Of a stretch of 64,000 bases of DNA, positions 17,724 to 26,452 are shown piece after piece. The translations under genes were made by a program, and so were the position numbers. The notes under the pieces were generated by a model. That model had not been told where the DNA came from. It ran no database searches and was given only the letters and a program-made list of their open reading frames with translations. Numbering within the stretch: position 1 is the first letter of the stretch; each line of letters starts with the position of its first letter. The stretch comes from Limnochorda sp. L945t. Its GTDB lineage: Bacteria; Bacillota; Limnochordia; Limnochordales; Geochordaceae. The stretch lies in the NCBI RefSeq assembly GCF_035593305.1, contig NZ_CP141615.1:124001-188000 (forward strand), given 5' to 3'.

Positions 17724-19352
17724 TCAACGCGACACTGCCCGCAGGTTGGTGAAGAGCGTGGGCAGCAGCGAGACGCCCCTGACGTCGCCGCGGACGGCGG
17801 TGATGCGGCGTTCGGCGTACAGCCAGATGTACGGGTTGTCTTCCATCAACGCCTTCTGCGCATCGCCGAGCACGCGTTCCCTCGCCTGGGGATCCATGGT
17901 CCGGTCTGCTTCGGCCAGAAGCTGGTCGACGCGGGCGCTGCGGTACCTGCCGATGTTCCACACCAGAGGAACGCCCTGGTCGTCGGGATTGGACTTGAAC
18001 AGGCTCGATAGCGTGTAGCCCCCGTCACCGTTGGATGGGTTGAACGCCCAGATGAACATGTCGAACTTCACGTCCCTGGCCGGCACCTTGAGGTAGTCCC
18101 AGTACCCCGCCTTGTCCACTTTGAGGACGCGCACGTCCACTCCGACGGCCCGCAGCTGGTTGGCGACGGCCTGAACGACCTGGATGTCGTTAGGATAAGC
18201 CCCTTCGGCCGTGATGAGGGTGACCGACAGGGGTTCGCCGTTCTTTTCGACCAGCCCCGATCCGGACCGTATCCATCCGGCCTCCCGGAGCAGTTCGCGA
18301 GCCCGTTGGGGATCGTAAGGGTGGGCTCCGACGGCAAGATGCCCGGTCGCGTCGGGCGCCACCGGAGAATCGAGCACGTCCGCCTGCCCCAGGAAGATGG
18401 CCTTCACGATCCCGGCCTTGTCGACCGCGTAGTTGAACGCAAGGCGCACCTTCGGGTCTTTGAGGGCGGGGTGGAGAAAGCTGAAGCCAATGCCGACCGT
18501 CCGGAGGGTGGGCCGGGAAATCACGGTGATGCCACCGGTGGAGGAGAGCCGCACCGCATCCTGCGGGGTCACCGCCGTGATCACGTCGGCCTGGCCCGCC
18601 AGCAGGAGGCCGACCCGTGCAGAGTTGTCGGGAACGTACCGGAACGTGATTTCGTCGACGCCGGGTTTGGGTCCCCAATACTCATCGAAGCGCTCCACGA
18701 CGACCGTGCTCCCGGGATCGAAACGGGCCAGCTTGAACGGGCCGGTGCCGACTGGATGCCGTTCGAACTCCTTACCGTACCGCTTGACGGCAGCAGGGCT
18801 GACCATGGAGGCCGAGCCGTGGGCCAGCGTGTTGAGGAGGGTGGGGAACGGGAACTTGGTCACGATCCGTACCGTGTAGCGATCCACGACGTCCACGGCC
18901 TGCAGCGGATCCCACAACGGCCGGTTGAGGGGGTTGAGCTGGGGATCCATGTACCGTTCGAGGTTGAACTTGACGGCCTGTGCGTCAAACTCGGTGCCGT
19001 CGTGGAACTTGACGCCCTTGCGGAGATGGAACGTCCACGTGCGCCCGTCGGCAGAAACGCTCCAGCCGGTGGCCAGCGAGGGGACGACGTGGAGCTGCTC
19101 GTCAAAGGCGACCAGGTTGTCGAACAGCACGAGCCCCACTTCGTAAGGGGACGGCGCGTTGATGTATCCGGCCAGCGGGTCGAGCTCGACGACGGGGACC
19201 TCCTGGGCAACGACCAGACTCGTGCGGGCCTGCGCAGTCAGCGCCGGACAGGCCGCGAAAAGGAGGAGCACGCTGGTGGCGAGCAGGGTGAGAGGCCAGG
19301 CGAGGGTACGGGTGGGACGTGTGGAACGGATCCATGCGTAAGGCGATGACAA
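17724..19352 (-). CDS. ABC transporter substrate-binding protein, family 5
   Basis: Exported receptor of the SBP_bac_5 (Dpp/GsiB-like) family, 542 residues. A signal peptide with a hydrophobic stretch (LTLLATSVLLLFAACPAL) covers residues about 21-38; the Cys near residue 35 might be a lipobox cysteine, but the context is weak. The family signature reads WTFHLRKGVKFHDGTEFDAQ (about residues 110-129), followed by PVGTGPFKLARF and EYWG. The start TTG 19352 has AGGAGG eight bases upstream. It is directly downstream of the rpiR gene and is the first importer gene of the operon. The ligand is unknown; the downstream enzymes suggest an amino-sugar acid, modified amino acid or small glycopeptide rather than a simple peptide. 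Confidence 0.9.
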   Translation of the reverse strand: MSSPYAWIRSTRPTRTLAWPLTLLATSVLLLFAACPALTAQARTSLVVAQEVPVVELDPLAGYINAPSPYEVGLVLFDNLVAFDEQLHVVPSLATGWSVSADGRTWTFHLRKGVKFHDGTEFDAQAVKFNLERYMDPQLNPLNRPLWDPLQAVDVVDRYTVRIVTKFPFPTLLNTLAHGSASMVSPAAVKRYGKEFERHPVGTGPFKLARFDPGSTVVVERFDEYWGPKPGVDEITFRYVPDNSARVGLLLAGQADVITAVTPQDAVRLSSTGGITVISRPTLRTVGIGFSFLHPALKDPKVRLAFNYAVDKAGIVKAIFLGQADVLDSPVAPDATGHLAVGAHPYDPQRARELLREAGWIRSGSGLVEKNGEPLSVTLITAEGAYPNDIQVVQAVANQLRAVGVDVRVLKVDKAGYWDYLKVPARDVKFDMFIWAFNPSNGDGGYTLSSLFKSNPDDQGVPLVWNIGRYRSARVDQLLAEADRTMDPQARERVLGDAQKALMEDNPYIWLYAERRITAVRGDVRGVSLLPTLFTNLRAVSR

Positions 19353-19417
19353 GAGAGAAGCCTCCTTTCCGTGTGGGACCCGCGATCATCCTGCCCGGCC
19401 GGGTCCGAACCGGGCTA

Positions 19418-20275
19418 TCAATAGCGCTTGTCGGCGTTCACCTCCCTGGCCCGCTCGATGTTGGCCAATGCTTGCTCGTAGCGCCGCAACGCGACGAGCA
19501 CGAAGAGGGCGTCCAGGAGCGTGACCTGGGCCACCCGGGACGACATGGCCTCGGTACGGAAAGCCGTCTCCCGCGCCGACGTGAAGAGGCTGATGTCGGA
19601 GGCACGGGTGATGGGCGATCGGCCCAGGCTCGTCACGCAAATGGTGGTGGCGCCGCCGCGGCGGGCGAGCTCCAGGGCCTGGACGGTGGCCTTGGTGCTG
19701 CCCGAGTGGCTGATGCCGACGGCCACCGAGCCCGGACGCATCAACGACGCCTTCACGGCCTGCGCGTGGCTGTCGCTGAGGGCCTGGGTGAGCAGCCCGA
19801 GCTTGACGAAACGTTGAGCCGCATCGGCGGCGACGAAGGCGGCGCCCCCGACCCCGAAGAAGACCACCTCGGTGCTGCGATGAATGGCGTCCGCAGCTCG
19901 CTCCATCGCCCCCGGATCCATGACGTCGAGGGTCGCCTGGAGGGCCGCGATGGTGGAGGCAAAGACCTTCTGGGTGGCAGACGCGGGGTCATCGCCGGGG
20001 ACCACGTCCTCGTGGATGCGGCGGGCCGGCTCCACGATCTCCTGGGCGATCCGGATTTTCAGGTCCTGGTACCCACGACAGCCGAGGCGGCGGCTCAGCC
20101 GTACCACGGTCGCCTCGCTCGCCTGGCTGCGGTCGGCCAGCTCCGTGATGGAGAGGCCGATGACGTCGGAGGCGTGCTGCAGGAGGTACTCCGCGACCCT
20201 CCGCTCCGCGGCGTTGAGCTGGGGCAGCAACCCCTCCAGGACGGCCAGGCTCTTCGGGACCGAGCGGACCTCCAT
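19418..20275 (-). CDS. RpiR-family transcriptional regulator
   Basis: A 285-residue regulator with an N-terminal HTH_6 domain (LNAAERRVAEYLLQHASDV, then ATVVRLSRRLGCRGYQDLK, about residues 20-75). A C-terminal SIS domain, which binds phosphosugars, spans about residues 120-255, with VVFFGVGGAAFVA, GISHSGSTKATVQ and TSLGRSPITRASD. It leads an eight-gene operon on the same strand ending at 11528. RpiR proteins usually sense a phosphorylated sugar intermediate, which fits the FGGY kinase in the operon. This is a separate protein from the RpiR regulator at 45747. Confidence 0.92.
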   Translation of the reverse strand: MEVRSVPKSLAVLEGLLPQLNAAERRVAEYLLQHASDVIGLSITELADRSQASEATVVRLSRRLGCRGYQDLKIRIAQEIVEPARRIHEDVVPGDDPASATQKVFASTIAALQATLDVMDPGAMERAADAIHRSTEVVFFGVGGAAFVAADAAQRFVKLGLLTQALSDSHAQAVKASLMRPGSVAVGISHSGSTKATVQALELARRGGATTICVTSLGRSPITRASDISLFTSARETAFRTEAMSSRVAQVTLLDALFVLVALRRYEQALANIERAREVNADKRY

Positions 20276-20519
20276 GCCGGATCGCTCCTCTCTCTTCCCT
20301 TCGGCCAGGCCGAAGGAGGCCTTGAGAAGATTTTCACGTTATAGCGATCAAGCAGAAGGTAATCTTCACGCACCACCAGTGTGGGGTTCGCTCGGACCCG
20401 ATGCAACAGCTACAGGAAGTGCTCGGCGGGAAAAGGCGGCGCGGATGAGTCATGTACCGCTTACAGGCAACTCGGACGCAAGGCTTCGCCCTCACGCAAC
20501 CGCGTACATCGTGGCCGAC
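20276..20519. other. Promoter region of the RpiR operon (no gene)
   Basis: No supportable gene lies in this gap. On the minus strand it carries CTATAACG near 20336-20343 as a possible -10 element. Flanking it are the similar sequences GTGAAAATC and GTGAAGATT, each facing the operon, which could be regulator half-sites. No convincing -35 was found, so this remains a weak call. Confidence 0.35.
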
Positions 20520-20551
20520 GGGCTGCGGCCCGGATGGCCGGGCCGCAGCCC
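20520..20551. terminator. Strong hairpin downstream of the Gfo/Idh gene
   Basis: GGGCTGCGGCCCGG (20520-20533), loop ATGG, CCGGGCCGCAGCCC (20538-20551): a perfect 14-bp stem located 14 bases beyond the stop of the minus-strand Gfo/Idh gene. It lacks a T-run on that strand, as is common in high-GC genomes, but its position suggests the end of the transport operon. Confidence 0.7.
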
Positions 20552-20565
20552 GGGGTTAGCCCTGC

Positions 20566-21849
20566 TCAGGGGGTCACGACCGTGCCCTGGAGACGGGATT
20601 GCTCGGCGGCAAAAGCCATGAAGTGGCTGTCGAGGGACTCCTGCAGCGACGTCAGGGCCTCTTCAGGCACCGCCCCGCTCTTGCGGGCCCGCAGCCGCCG
20701 GATGAAGGCCGCCATGAGGCCCTGGTCACCGCCGGCGTGCCGGCCGTTGCCGCCAAGGCGCATCACCTCGTGGACGGGGCCTGCAGCTCCGGTGGTCACG
20801 AAGCTCCGCACCTCGATCTCGCCCTTCTCGAGATGCCCCCGTATCTCGCCCCGGGTGCCCATCAGTTTCAGGGTACGCGTGTTTTCTTCGGTGAAGCCGC
20901 ACATCGTGAAGGCCGCGGTGACGCCGCCCTCGAACTCGATGGCCACGACCTGGTGGTCGACGACGTCGTTGTCGCACCGGTACACGCATCGCCCGTAAGG
21001 GCCGGTCCGCAGTGCCTCGAGGCGGCCTTCGGGAGAGAAGTCCCTGGTGATCACCGACACCGGCCAGTCGTTGGAGTCGCGCATCTCTTGCACGTAGAAG
21101 CGCACCGCGTCGAAGGGGCAGCGGTCCGCTGCAGGGCACCCGTCCGTGCAGCGGGCGGGCGCCCCCGGCGGGGCGTTTTCGGGGCGGAAGTGCACCAGGG
21201 ACCCGAAGGAGCTGATCTGCCTCCAGGGCCTTCCGACGAGCCATCGCAGCATGTCCATGTCGTGGCACGACTTGGCCAGGATCATGGGGCTGGACGTGGC
21301 CGTGTTGCGCCAGTTGCCGCGCACGAAGCTGTGCGCGAAGTGCCAGTACCCGACGTTCTCCGTGTACTGCACCGAGACGAGATCCCCGATGCGCCCGGCC
21401 TCGAGGAGCCGCTTGATCGTCGAGAAGAACGGGGTGTAGCGCAGCACGTGCGCGACCGTGACGCTGGCGCCGCTGCCCCGCTCTCGGGAGCGGCGTTCCG
21501 CCTCGGCCACGCGGCGAACCCCATCGGGCGTCGGGGCGATGGGCTTTTCGAGCAGGATGTCGTATCCGAGCTCGATCGCCCTCAGGGCCGGTTCCACGTG
21601 GAAGCGGTCCGGGGTGGCGATCACCACCGCGTCGGCGAGCCGCGGGTGCTCGAGGATCTCCTGCCAGGACGGGTAGCGGTGCTCTGGCGGGATGCCGTGG
21701 GCGTCTCCCAGGGCATCCCGCCTTGCGCGATCCGGATCGGCCACGGCCACCACCCTGGCCTCGTCCGGGTGTTCGAGCGCGTAGCGGGCGTAAACGTCGG
21801 CCCCACGGTTTCCGGCGCCGACGATGGCGAACGTCACGACATCCTCCAC
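20566..21849 (-). CDS. Gfo/Idh/MocA-family oxidoreductase
   Basis: An NAD(P)-dependent sugar or inositol dehydrogenase-like enzyme, 427 residues from GTG 21849 (GGGAGGT seven bases upstream; a second GTG at 21837 is possible). The Rossmann motif FAIVGAGNRGADVYARY opens the protein, and the family catalytic motif region ILLEKPIAPTPDG contains the usual Lys-Pro. A cysteine-rich insertion, CTDGCPAADRCPF, lies at about residues 235-250 and precedes RFYVQEMRDSNDWP. The gene follows a CUT1 sugar importer under a ROK regulator, so it probably oxidises or rearranges the imported sugar. The substrate is unknown. Confidence 0.9.
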   Translation of the reverse strand: MEDVVTFAIVGAGNRGADVYARYALEHPDEARVVAVADPDRARRDALGDAHGIPPEHRYPSWQEILEHPRLADAVVIATPDRFHVEPALRAIELGYDILLEKPIAPTPDGVRRVAEAERRSRERGSGASVTVAHVLRYTPFFSTIKRLLEAGRIGDLVSVQYTENVGYWHFAHSFVRGNWRNTATSSPMILAKSCHDMDMLRWLVGRPWRQISSFGSLVHFRPENAPPGAPARCTDGCPAADRCPFDAVRFYVQEMRDSNDWPVSVITRDFSPEGRLEALRTGPYGRCVYRCDNDVVDHQVVAIEFEGGVTAAFTMCGFTEENTRTLKLMGTRGEIRGHLEKGEIEVRSFVTTGAAGPVHEVMRLGGNGRHAGGDQGLMAAFIRRLRARKSGAVPEEALTSLQESLDSHFMAFAAEQSRLQGTVVTP

Positions 21850-21863
21850 GACCCGAACCTCCC

Positions 21864-21883
21864 TTGAACGCTTTTGAACGCTT
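21864..21883. repeat. Tandem 10-bp repeat
   Basis: TTGAACGCTT occurs twice head to tail (21864-21873 and 21874-21883) just upstream of the Gfo/Idh ribosome site. It partly overlaps the hairpin at 21880-21915. A regulatory role is possible but unproven. Confidence 0.5.
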
Positions 21884-21915
21884 CGCTCGGGTGGGCGCTC
21901 ACCCACCGGCGAAGC
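21880..21915. terminator. Intercistronic hairpin between permease and Gfo/Idh genes
   Basis: Outer stem GCTTCGC/GCGAAGC (21880-21886 with 21909-21915) and inner stem GGTGGG/CCCACC (21890-21895 with 21902-21907), separated by a small asymmetric bulge. It lies in the 95-base gap between two co-directional minus-strand genes and could tune expression of the dehydrogenase relative to the importer. Confidence 0.5.
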
Positions 21916-21944
21916 TCGCGATGGCCATCGGGACGACGTATGCG

Positions 21945-22778
21945 TTACGATTTCACAGCCCCTGCGGTCAGCCCGGAGACCAGGTAGCGCTGCACCAGGG
22001 CAAACGCGATGGCAGCCGGGACGACGGCGATCATCGAGGCTGCCATCAGGTGGTGCCAGAAGACGATGTTGTACCCCGAGAAGTCGTACAGCGCCAGCGG
22101 GATGGGGCGCAGTTCGCTCCGGGTGAGGAACGCCAGGGGAAACATGAGCTGGTTCCACCCCATGATGAAGGCGTAGATCGCCGCCGCCGCGAGCCCCGGG
22201 GCGGCGAGGGGCAGGATGACCTGGACCATCGCCCGGGCGCGGCTGCAGCCGTCGACCATGGCGGCCTCTTCGAGCTCCTTCGGGATCGAGGAGAAATAGC
22301 CGTGCAGCAACCAGATGACCATGGGGACGGCGAAGGCGGTGCTCGCGATGATGACGGAGGTCAGCGTGTTGAGCAGGTGATAGGCCCGCATGGCCTTGTA
22401 GAGCGGCACGATGAAGACCACGGGCGAGATCATCTGGGTGGCGAGCACCCCGAACATGAAGGCCGAGCTCCCGCGAAACTTGAACCGGTTGGCCCCGTAC
22501 GCCGCAGGCGCTCCCAGGAGGACCGAGAGCAGGCTCGTGAAGACGGCGATGATGACGCTGTTGGTGAAGGCCCGCGAGTACTGGTACCGGCCGCCCCACA
22601 CCTCGGCGTAGTTTTGCCACTGGGGGTTACTCGGGAACAGACGAGGGGGCCACGTGAACAGCTGGTCCATGCTCTTGAGGCTCGTGCCCAACATCACGAC
22701 GACCGGGAGCAGCATGGCACCGAGGATGACGATGAGCGCGACGTGCTTGCCGATCAGGTCCAGCGCCCGGGATCTCAT
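21945..22778 (-). CDS. Carbohydrate ABC transporter permease, MalG type (CUT1)
   Basis: A 277-residue inner-membrane subunit with six predicted helices. The EAA motif that docks the ATPase reads LEEAAMVDGCSRARAMVQVI (about residues 180-199). FTWPPRLFPSNPQWQNY near residue 40 and the C-terminal YLVSGLTAGAVKS are classic for MalG-like permeases. ATG 22778 overlaps the partner permease's stop as ATGA. The open frame extends far upstream, but that part is a shadow of the MalF gene. No MalK-type ATPase gene accompanies it. Confidence 0.93.
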   Translation of the reverse strand: MRSRALDLIGKHVALIVILGAMLLPVVVMLGTSLKSMDQLFTWPPRLFPSNPQWQNYAEVWGGRYQYSRAFTNSVIIAVFTSLLSVLLGAPAAYGANRFKFRGSSAFMFGVLATQMISPVVFIVPLYKAMRAYHLLNTLTSVIIASTAFAVPMVIWLLHGYFSSIPKELEEAAMVDGCSRARAMVQVILPLAAPGLAAAAIYAFIMGWNQLMFPLAFLTRSELRPIPLALYDFSGYNIVFWHHLMAASMIAVVPAAIAFALVQRYLVSGLTAGAVKS

Positions 22779-23713
22779 GCCGCGCTCCCCCCTCGCCGCA
22801 GCAGCCGCCAGTACCATATGCTGAAGGCCATGAGGATCAGGAAGATCAGCGACGAGTACGTCGACGCCGTCCCGACGTTGTACGTGGCGAACGCTTCCTT
22901 GTACGTGCGGATCACCAGGATTTCCGTGGCTCCCACGGGCCCTCCCTTGGTCATCGTCTGGATGATGTTGAAGGAGTTGAACGTCCAGACCACCGATAGA
23001 TTGGTGGCGACGCCCAGGACGGGCGCGAGCAGCGGCAGCGTCACGTGGCGGAACTGCCGCCACCCGGTCGCGCCGTCGACCGCCGCCGCGTCATAGATGT
23101 CGGACGGAATGGACTGGAGCCCCGCCAGGAGCACCACCGCCATGAACGGTACCCCGAACCAGATGTCGACGACCATCAACGAGACGAGGGCAGCGGCAGG
23201 TGAACCCAGGAAGATGATGCGGTCGTGGATGGCGCCTGCCATCAGCAGCAGGTAGTTGAGATAGCCATGCTGGCTGTCGTACAGCCACTTCCACGCGACG
23301 GCCCCCACGACCTGAGGGGTGGCCCAGGGTACGAGCAACAGGACCCGGTAGATGGCGTTGCCCCGAAATGGATGCACGAGCAAGAGCGCCAGTACGAGCC
23401 CGATGATGGTCTTGCCTGCGACCGAGCCGACGGTCCACAGAATGGTGCGCCATAGCGACAGCCAGAAGGCCCGATCCGACAGAACCTGCACGTAGTTGGC
23501 CATCCCGACGAAGCGCGCGCCGTCCAGAGGCCGCACCAGTGACTCGGAAAAGAAGGAGCCCCACAAGGTCGTGGCCAGGGGATAGATGACCACCGCGGCC
23601 AGGAAGACCAACGCCGGAGCCACGAAAAGCAAGGCCGACCGCTCCTCCCGGGTCAACCCCCCGACCATCGTCTGCCTGAGGGAAACCGGATGTGTCTCAA
23701 ACCCGCTTCGCAT
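22775..23713 (-). CDS. Carbohydrate ABC transporter permease, MalF type (CUT1)
   Basis: About 312 residues with six membrane helices. The segment REERSALLFVAPALVFLAAV forms the first helix, and the EAA-type loop reads YDAAAVDGATGWRQFRHVTL. The periplasmic-side motif MTKGGPVGATEILVIRTY is usual for MalF/UgpA-like proteins. ATG 23713 was chosen because it gives a short cytoplasmic N-terminus; the ribosome site there (GGGGGA) is weak, and ATG at about 23668 is a possible alternative. It is preceded by a hairpin that separates it from the binding-protein gene. Confidence 0.92.
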   Translation of the reverse strand: MRSGFETHPVSLRQTMVGGLTREERSALLFVAPALVFLAAVVIYPLATTLWGSFFSESLVRPLDGARFVGMANYVQVLSDRAFWLSLWRTILWTVGSVAGKTIIGLVLALLLVHPFRGNAIYRVLLLVPWATPQVVGAVAWKWLYDSQHGYLNYLLLMAGAIHDRIIFLGSPAAALVSLMVVDIWFGVPFMAVVLLAGLQSIPSDIYDAAAVDGATGWRQFRHVTLPLLAPVLGVATNLSVVWTFNSFNIIQTMTKGGPVGATEILVIRTYKEAFATYNVGTASTYSSLIFLILMAFSIWYWRLLRRGGSAA

Positions 23714-23734
23714 GCGCGTCCCCCATGGGCGGCC

Positions 23735-23759
23735 CGCCCGGGGGCGAGGCCCCCGGGCG
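23735..23759. terminator. Hairpin between binding-protein and permease genes
   Basis: CGCCCGGGGGC (23735-23745), loop GAG, GCCCCCGGGCG (23749-23759): a perfect 11-bp GC stem in the 77-base gap after the binding-protein gene. It probably stabilises or attenuates the operon mRNA so that more receptor than permease is made. Confidence 0.65.
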
Positions 23760-23790
23760 AAACCGCCGAGCGTGCTGCTTACCCGCTTCG

Positions 23791-25050
23791 CTACTTCTTC
23801 TCCGCCGGCACCAGGCCCTTGGCCCGGAGCTCCTGAACGGCCTGTTTCACGGCTTGCTCCGGCGTCACCATGCCAAGGGTGGCCGACTGCACCATGTTGA
23901 CGATGACCTCCTGGAACGGCTCCCACAACGCCGGCTGCGGCTGCGGGACTCCGTGCGGTGCCATGTCGATGAAGGTCTTGAAGAACGGGTTCTTGGTGAA
24001 CTCGGGCCGCGTGGCCATGGTCGGTCCCTGCGGCACCAGCCCGCCGATGAGGTCCCTTTGCACCTGTTCCTCAGGGGAGGTGATGAAGTCGAGGAAGGTG
24101 AGGGCTGCCTTCAGGTTGCGGGTACCGGCCCAGATGCCCGTGCTGTCGGAGACCAGCTCGGTCGCGGTGCCGGCAGGCCCCGCCGGTACAGGGGCCGAAG
24201 CGTACGGGATCCGGTCGTTGTCCGGAGGCAGCCCGAGGGCGCGCCCGCCCCAGGGCCCGCTCACGAACATGGCGATCCGGCCGGCCGAGAACAGCTCCGG
24301 CAGTTGCTCCCGGTTGTACTCCAGCGGGTTGGGGACGATCTTGTCCTTGCGGTAGAAATCCACGTAGCGCTTCAACGCGGCCACGGCCTCGGGGCTGTCC
24401 AGCTGGAGCCGGCCTTGCTCGTCGAAGACGCGGCCGCCGTACGTGTACAGGATGGTGAAGTACTGGGAGAGGGTGCTGACGTGGTTGGCCCCGCCGATGC
24501 CCAACCCGTACATGCCCGGGTGCTCGCTCTGGATTTTCTTCGAGATCGTCACGACCTCATCCCAGGTCTTGGGCGGATTCTTGATCAGGTCGGTACGGTA
24601 GATCAGCGCCTGGGTACTGTAGGCGCGGGGCAGGGCGTAGAGCTTGCCCTTGTAAGTCACCGTCTTGACCAGCCCCGGGTAGTAGAGGCTCATCTTTTCT
24701 TTGCCGAAGTACTGGTCGAGGGGCATCAGGGCGCCCATCTCGGCGAACTCGGGAATCCAGCGGGAGCCCATCTGGATGAGGTCGGGGCCATCCCCGGCCA
24801 TCACCATGTTGACGATGCGGTCGTGGGCCAGATCCCAGGGCACGTCGATGACCTCGACCTTGATCTCCGGATGGACCTTGGCAAAGCGCTCGATCTGGCT
24901 CTTCCAGGTTTGCTGGGAGACGGGTTGCTCGCCCCCGGGGTACAGCCAGCGGATGGTGGTGACCTCGGCCGCCGCCACGGTGGCCAAGCTTGCGACGATC
25001 AACACCGAAAGGGCCATGACCCACGCCGAACGTAGCCAGGTGCCTCGCAT
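23791..25050 (-). CDS. Carbohydrate ABC transporter substrate-binding protein (family 1)
   Basis: Extracytoplasmic sugar receptor, 419 residues, starting at ATG 25050 with AGGAGG six bases upstream. The signal peptide runs through WVMALSVLIVASLATVAAAE. The mature protein shows family-1 features: WLYPGG, FAKVHPEIKVEVIDVPWD, MAGDGPDLIQMGSRWIPEF, GKLYALPRAYSTQALIYRTD and KTWDEV. No lipobox cysteine is present, which is usual for diderms but unusual for monoderm Firmicutes, where receptors are normally lipid-anchored. It is the first importer gene of this operon; the ROK regulator gene lies 172 bases upstream on the same strand. Confidence 0.93.
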   Translation of the reverse strand: MRGTWLRSAWVMALSVLIVASLATVAAAEVTTIRWLYPGGEQPVSQQTWKSQIERFAKVHPEIKVEVIDVPWDLAHDRIVNMVMAGDGPDLIQMGSRWIPEFAEMGALMPLDQYFGKEKMSLYYPGLVKTVTYKGKLYALPRAYSTQALIYRTDLIKNPPKTWDEVVTISKKIQSEHPGMYGLGIGGANHVSTLSQYFTILYTYGGRVFDEQGRLQLDSPEAVAALKRYVDFYRKDKIVPNPLEYNREQLPELFSAGRIAMFVSGPWGGRALGLPPDNDRIPYASAPVPAGPAGTATELVSDSTGIWAGTRNLKAALTFLDFITSPEEQVQRDLIGGLVPQGPTMATRPEFTKNPFFKTFIDMAPHGVPQPQPALWEPFQEVIVNMVQSATLGMVTPEQAVKQAVQELRAKGLVPAEKK

Positions 25051-25222
25051 GTCGCTCCTCCTCACCGGTTATTGCTGTCGCGTCACACCCATCGACTCGT
25101 GCTCCGTCACTTCCGGCACGCACCAAGCCCTCCCTGATGCTCCGACGTTCCCGCTCCCGCCGGTCCCCCCTCTCTGCCGCCGGCGACAGGCCGACCGCCG
25201 CGCCGGCGCATGGCGCTGCCCC

Positions 25223-26452
25223 TCAATCGCCGGCCAGCATGCGATCCACGGCCAGGTAGGCCGCTCCCCGCATTCCGCTGTCCTCACCGAGGGCCGCCTC
25301 GACGATCTTGCGGTGCTCGGCCCCGGGGTCGAACGCCCCCTCCCTCACCCGTTGGGTTAGGAGCGTCATCCCCCATGGCCCCAAGAGCTTCATCAGATGC
25401 CCGGCCACTATCACCAGCTCGGGGTCGAAGAGGGTCACCAGGTTGGCCACGGCCGTCCCGAGGTAGTCCATCGCGTCCTCGAAGATCCGCCGGATCCCCG
25501 CGTCCGCGGCAGCCAGGGCCCACAGCTCCTCCACCTGGCGGCGCACGTAGTGGAACCCTTCGGTAGGGCTTTCCACGAACGGCCTGCGCCTTCGCTGCAG
25601 CCGCAGCAGGTGCGCGCTGCGTGAGACGATGGCGTTTTCACTGCCGTAAACCTCCAGGCAGCCGCGTTTACCGCAGGGACAGGCGAGCCCGTGGCGCTCG
25701 ACCGTGACGTGCCCGAGCTCCCCGGCGCTTCCCCTGGCTCCGGCGAACGGCCTGCCCTGCTGGACGATGCCCGCACCGATCCCGGAAGGCTCGACGGCCA
25801 CCAATACCAGGTGGTCCACGCCTCGCCCCACGCCATAGCGGTGCTCCGCCAGGGCACGGGCGTCCATGTCGTTGACCAGCCAGACCGGCACCCCCAGCTC
25901 CTCGGAGAGCGGCTCGGCGACGGGGGCCTGGCGCAGCCCCAGCCCGGCCGAGAGCACCACGACTCCACGATGCACCACCCCGCTCACGGAGACGGAGGCG
26001 GCGAGAAGAGGCCCGGCGGAGCCCCGATCGGCCTCGGCCGCCATCCGCAACATGCGCTGGATGAGGGCATGCAGGCCGAGCGTGCCCGTGGGCAGCGGCT
26101 GTTCGGTCGCGTTGAGGACGCTGCCGTCCCCGGCCACCACCGCCAGGCGCAACAGGCCGGCCACCACCTCGAAGCTGAGCACGCTCCAGGCGCCCGGGGC
26201 GATGCCCAGATGGTGAGCGGGCCGCCCCAGCCCTCGTGGAGCGGCAAGGGACTCCTGCACCAGCCCGGCCTCGATCAACGTGCGCACCAGCAGGGAGACC
26301 GCAGCCTGCGATTGCCCGGTGAGGCGGGCGATCTCCGCACGGGTGAGCCGGCCGCGGCGGTGAAGGAGGGCCAGCACCTCCCGAGCTCTCGGCTCGGCCA
26401 TGGCCACAGGCAGGCGCCGGGCCAGGGAGGCTTCACCGGCCTGCATGGACAT
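25223..26452 (-). CDS. ROK-family transcriptional regulator (NagC/XylR type)
   Basis: A 409-residue repressor with an N-terminal winged helix-turn-helix (GRLTRAEIARLTGQSQAAVS, about residues 33-52) fused to a ROK sugar-kinase-like domain. The ROK signature is complete: GSAGELGHVTVERHG followed by the zinc-binding CPCGKRGCLE. The sugar-site motif WLVNDMDARALAEH is retained. It sits upstream of the importer and Gfo/Idh genes on the same strand and probably represses them until its sugar ligand is present. ATG 26452; no strong ribosome site is visible. Whether it keeps kinase activity is unknown, though most NagC/XylR regulators do not. Confidence 0.92.
   Translation of the reverse strand: MSMQAGEASLARRLPVAMAEPRAREVLALLHRRGRLTRAEIARLTGQSQAAVSLLVRTLIEAGLVQESLAAPRGLGRPAHHLGIAPGAWSVLSFEVVAGLLRLAVVAGDGSVLNATEQPLPTGTLGLHALIQRMLRMAAEADRGSAGPLLAASVSVSGVVHRGVVVLSAGLGLRQAPVAEPLSEELGVPVWLVNDMDARALAEHRYGVGRGVDHLVLVAVEPSGIGAGIVQQGRPFAGARGSAGELGHVTVERHGLACPCGKRGCLEVYGSENAIVSRSAHLLRLQRRRRPFVESPTEGFHYVRRQVEELWALAAADAGIRRIFEDAMDYLGTAVANLVTLFDPELVIVAGHLMKLLGPWGMTLLTQRVREGAFDPGAEHRKIVEAALGEDSGMRGAAYLAVDRMLAGD

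Noticed and set aside
20566-22620. A longer start for the Gfo/Idh protein giving 684 residues
   Set aside because: The extra residues are a shadow of the MalG-type permease; GTG 21849 has a well-placed ribosome site and gives the normal N-terminus.
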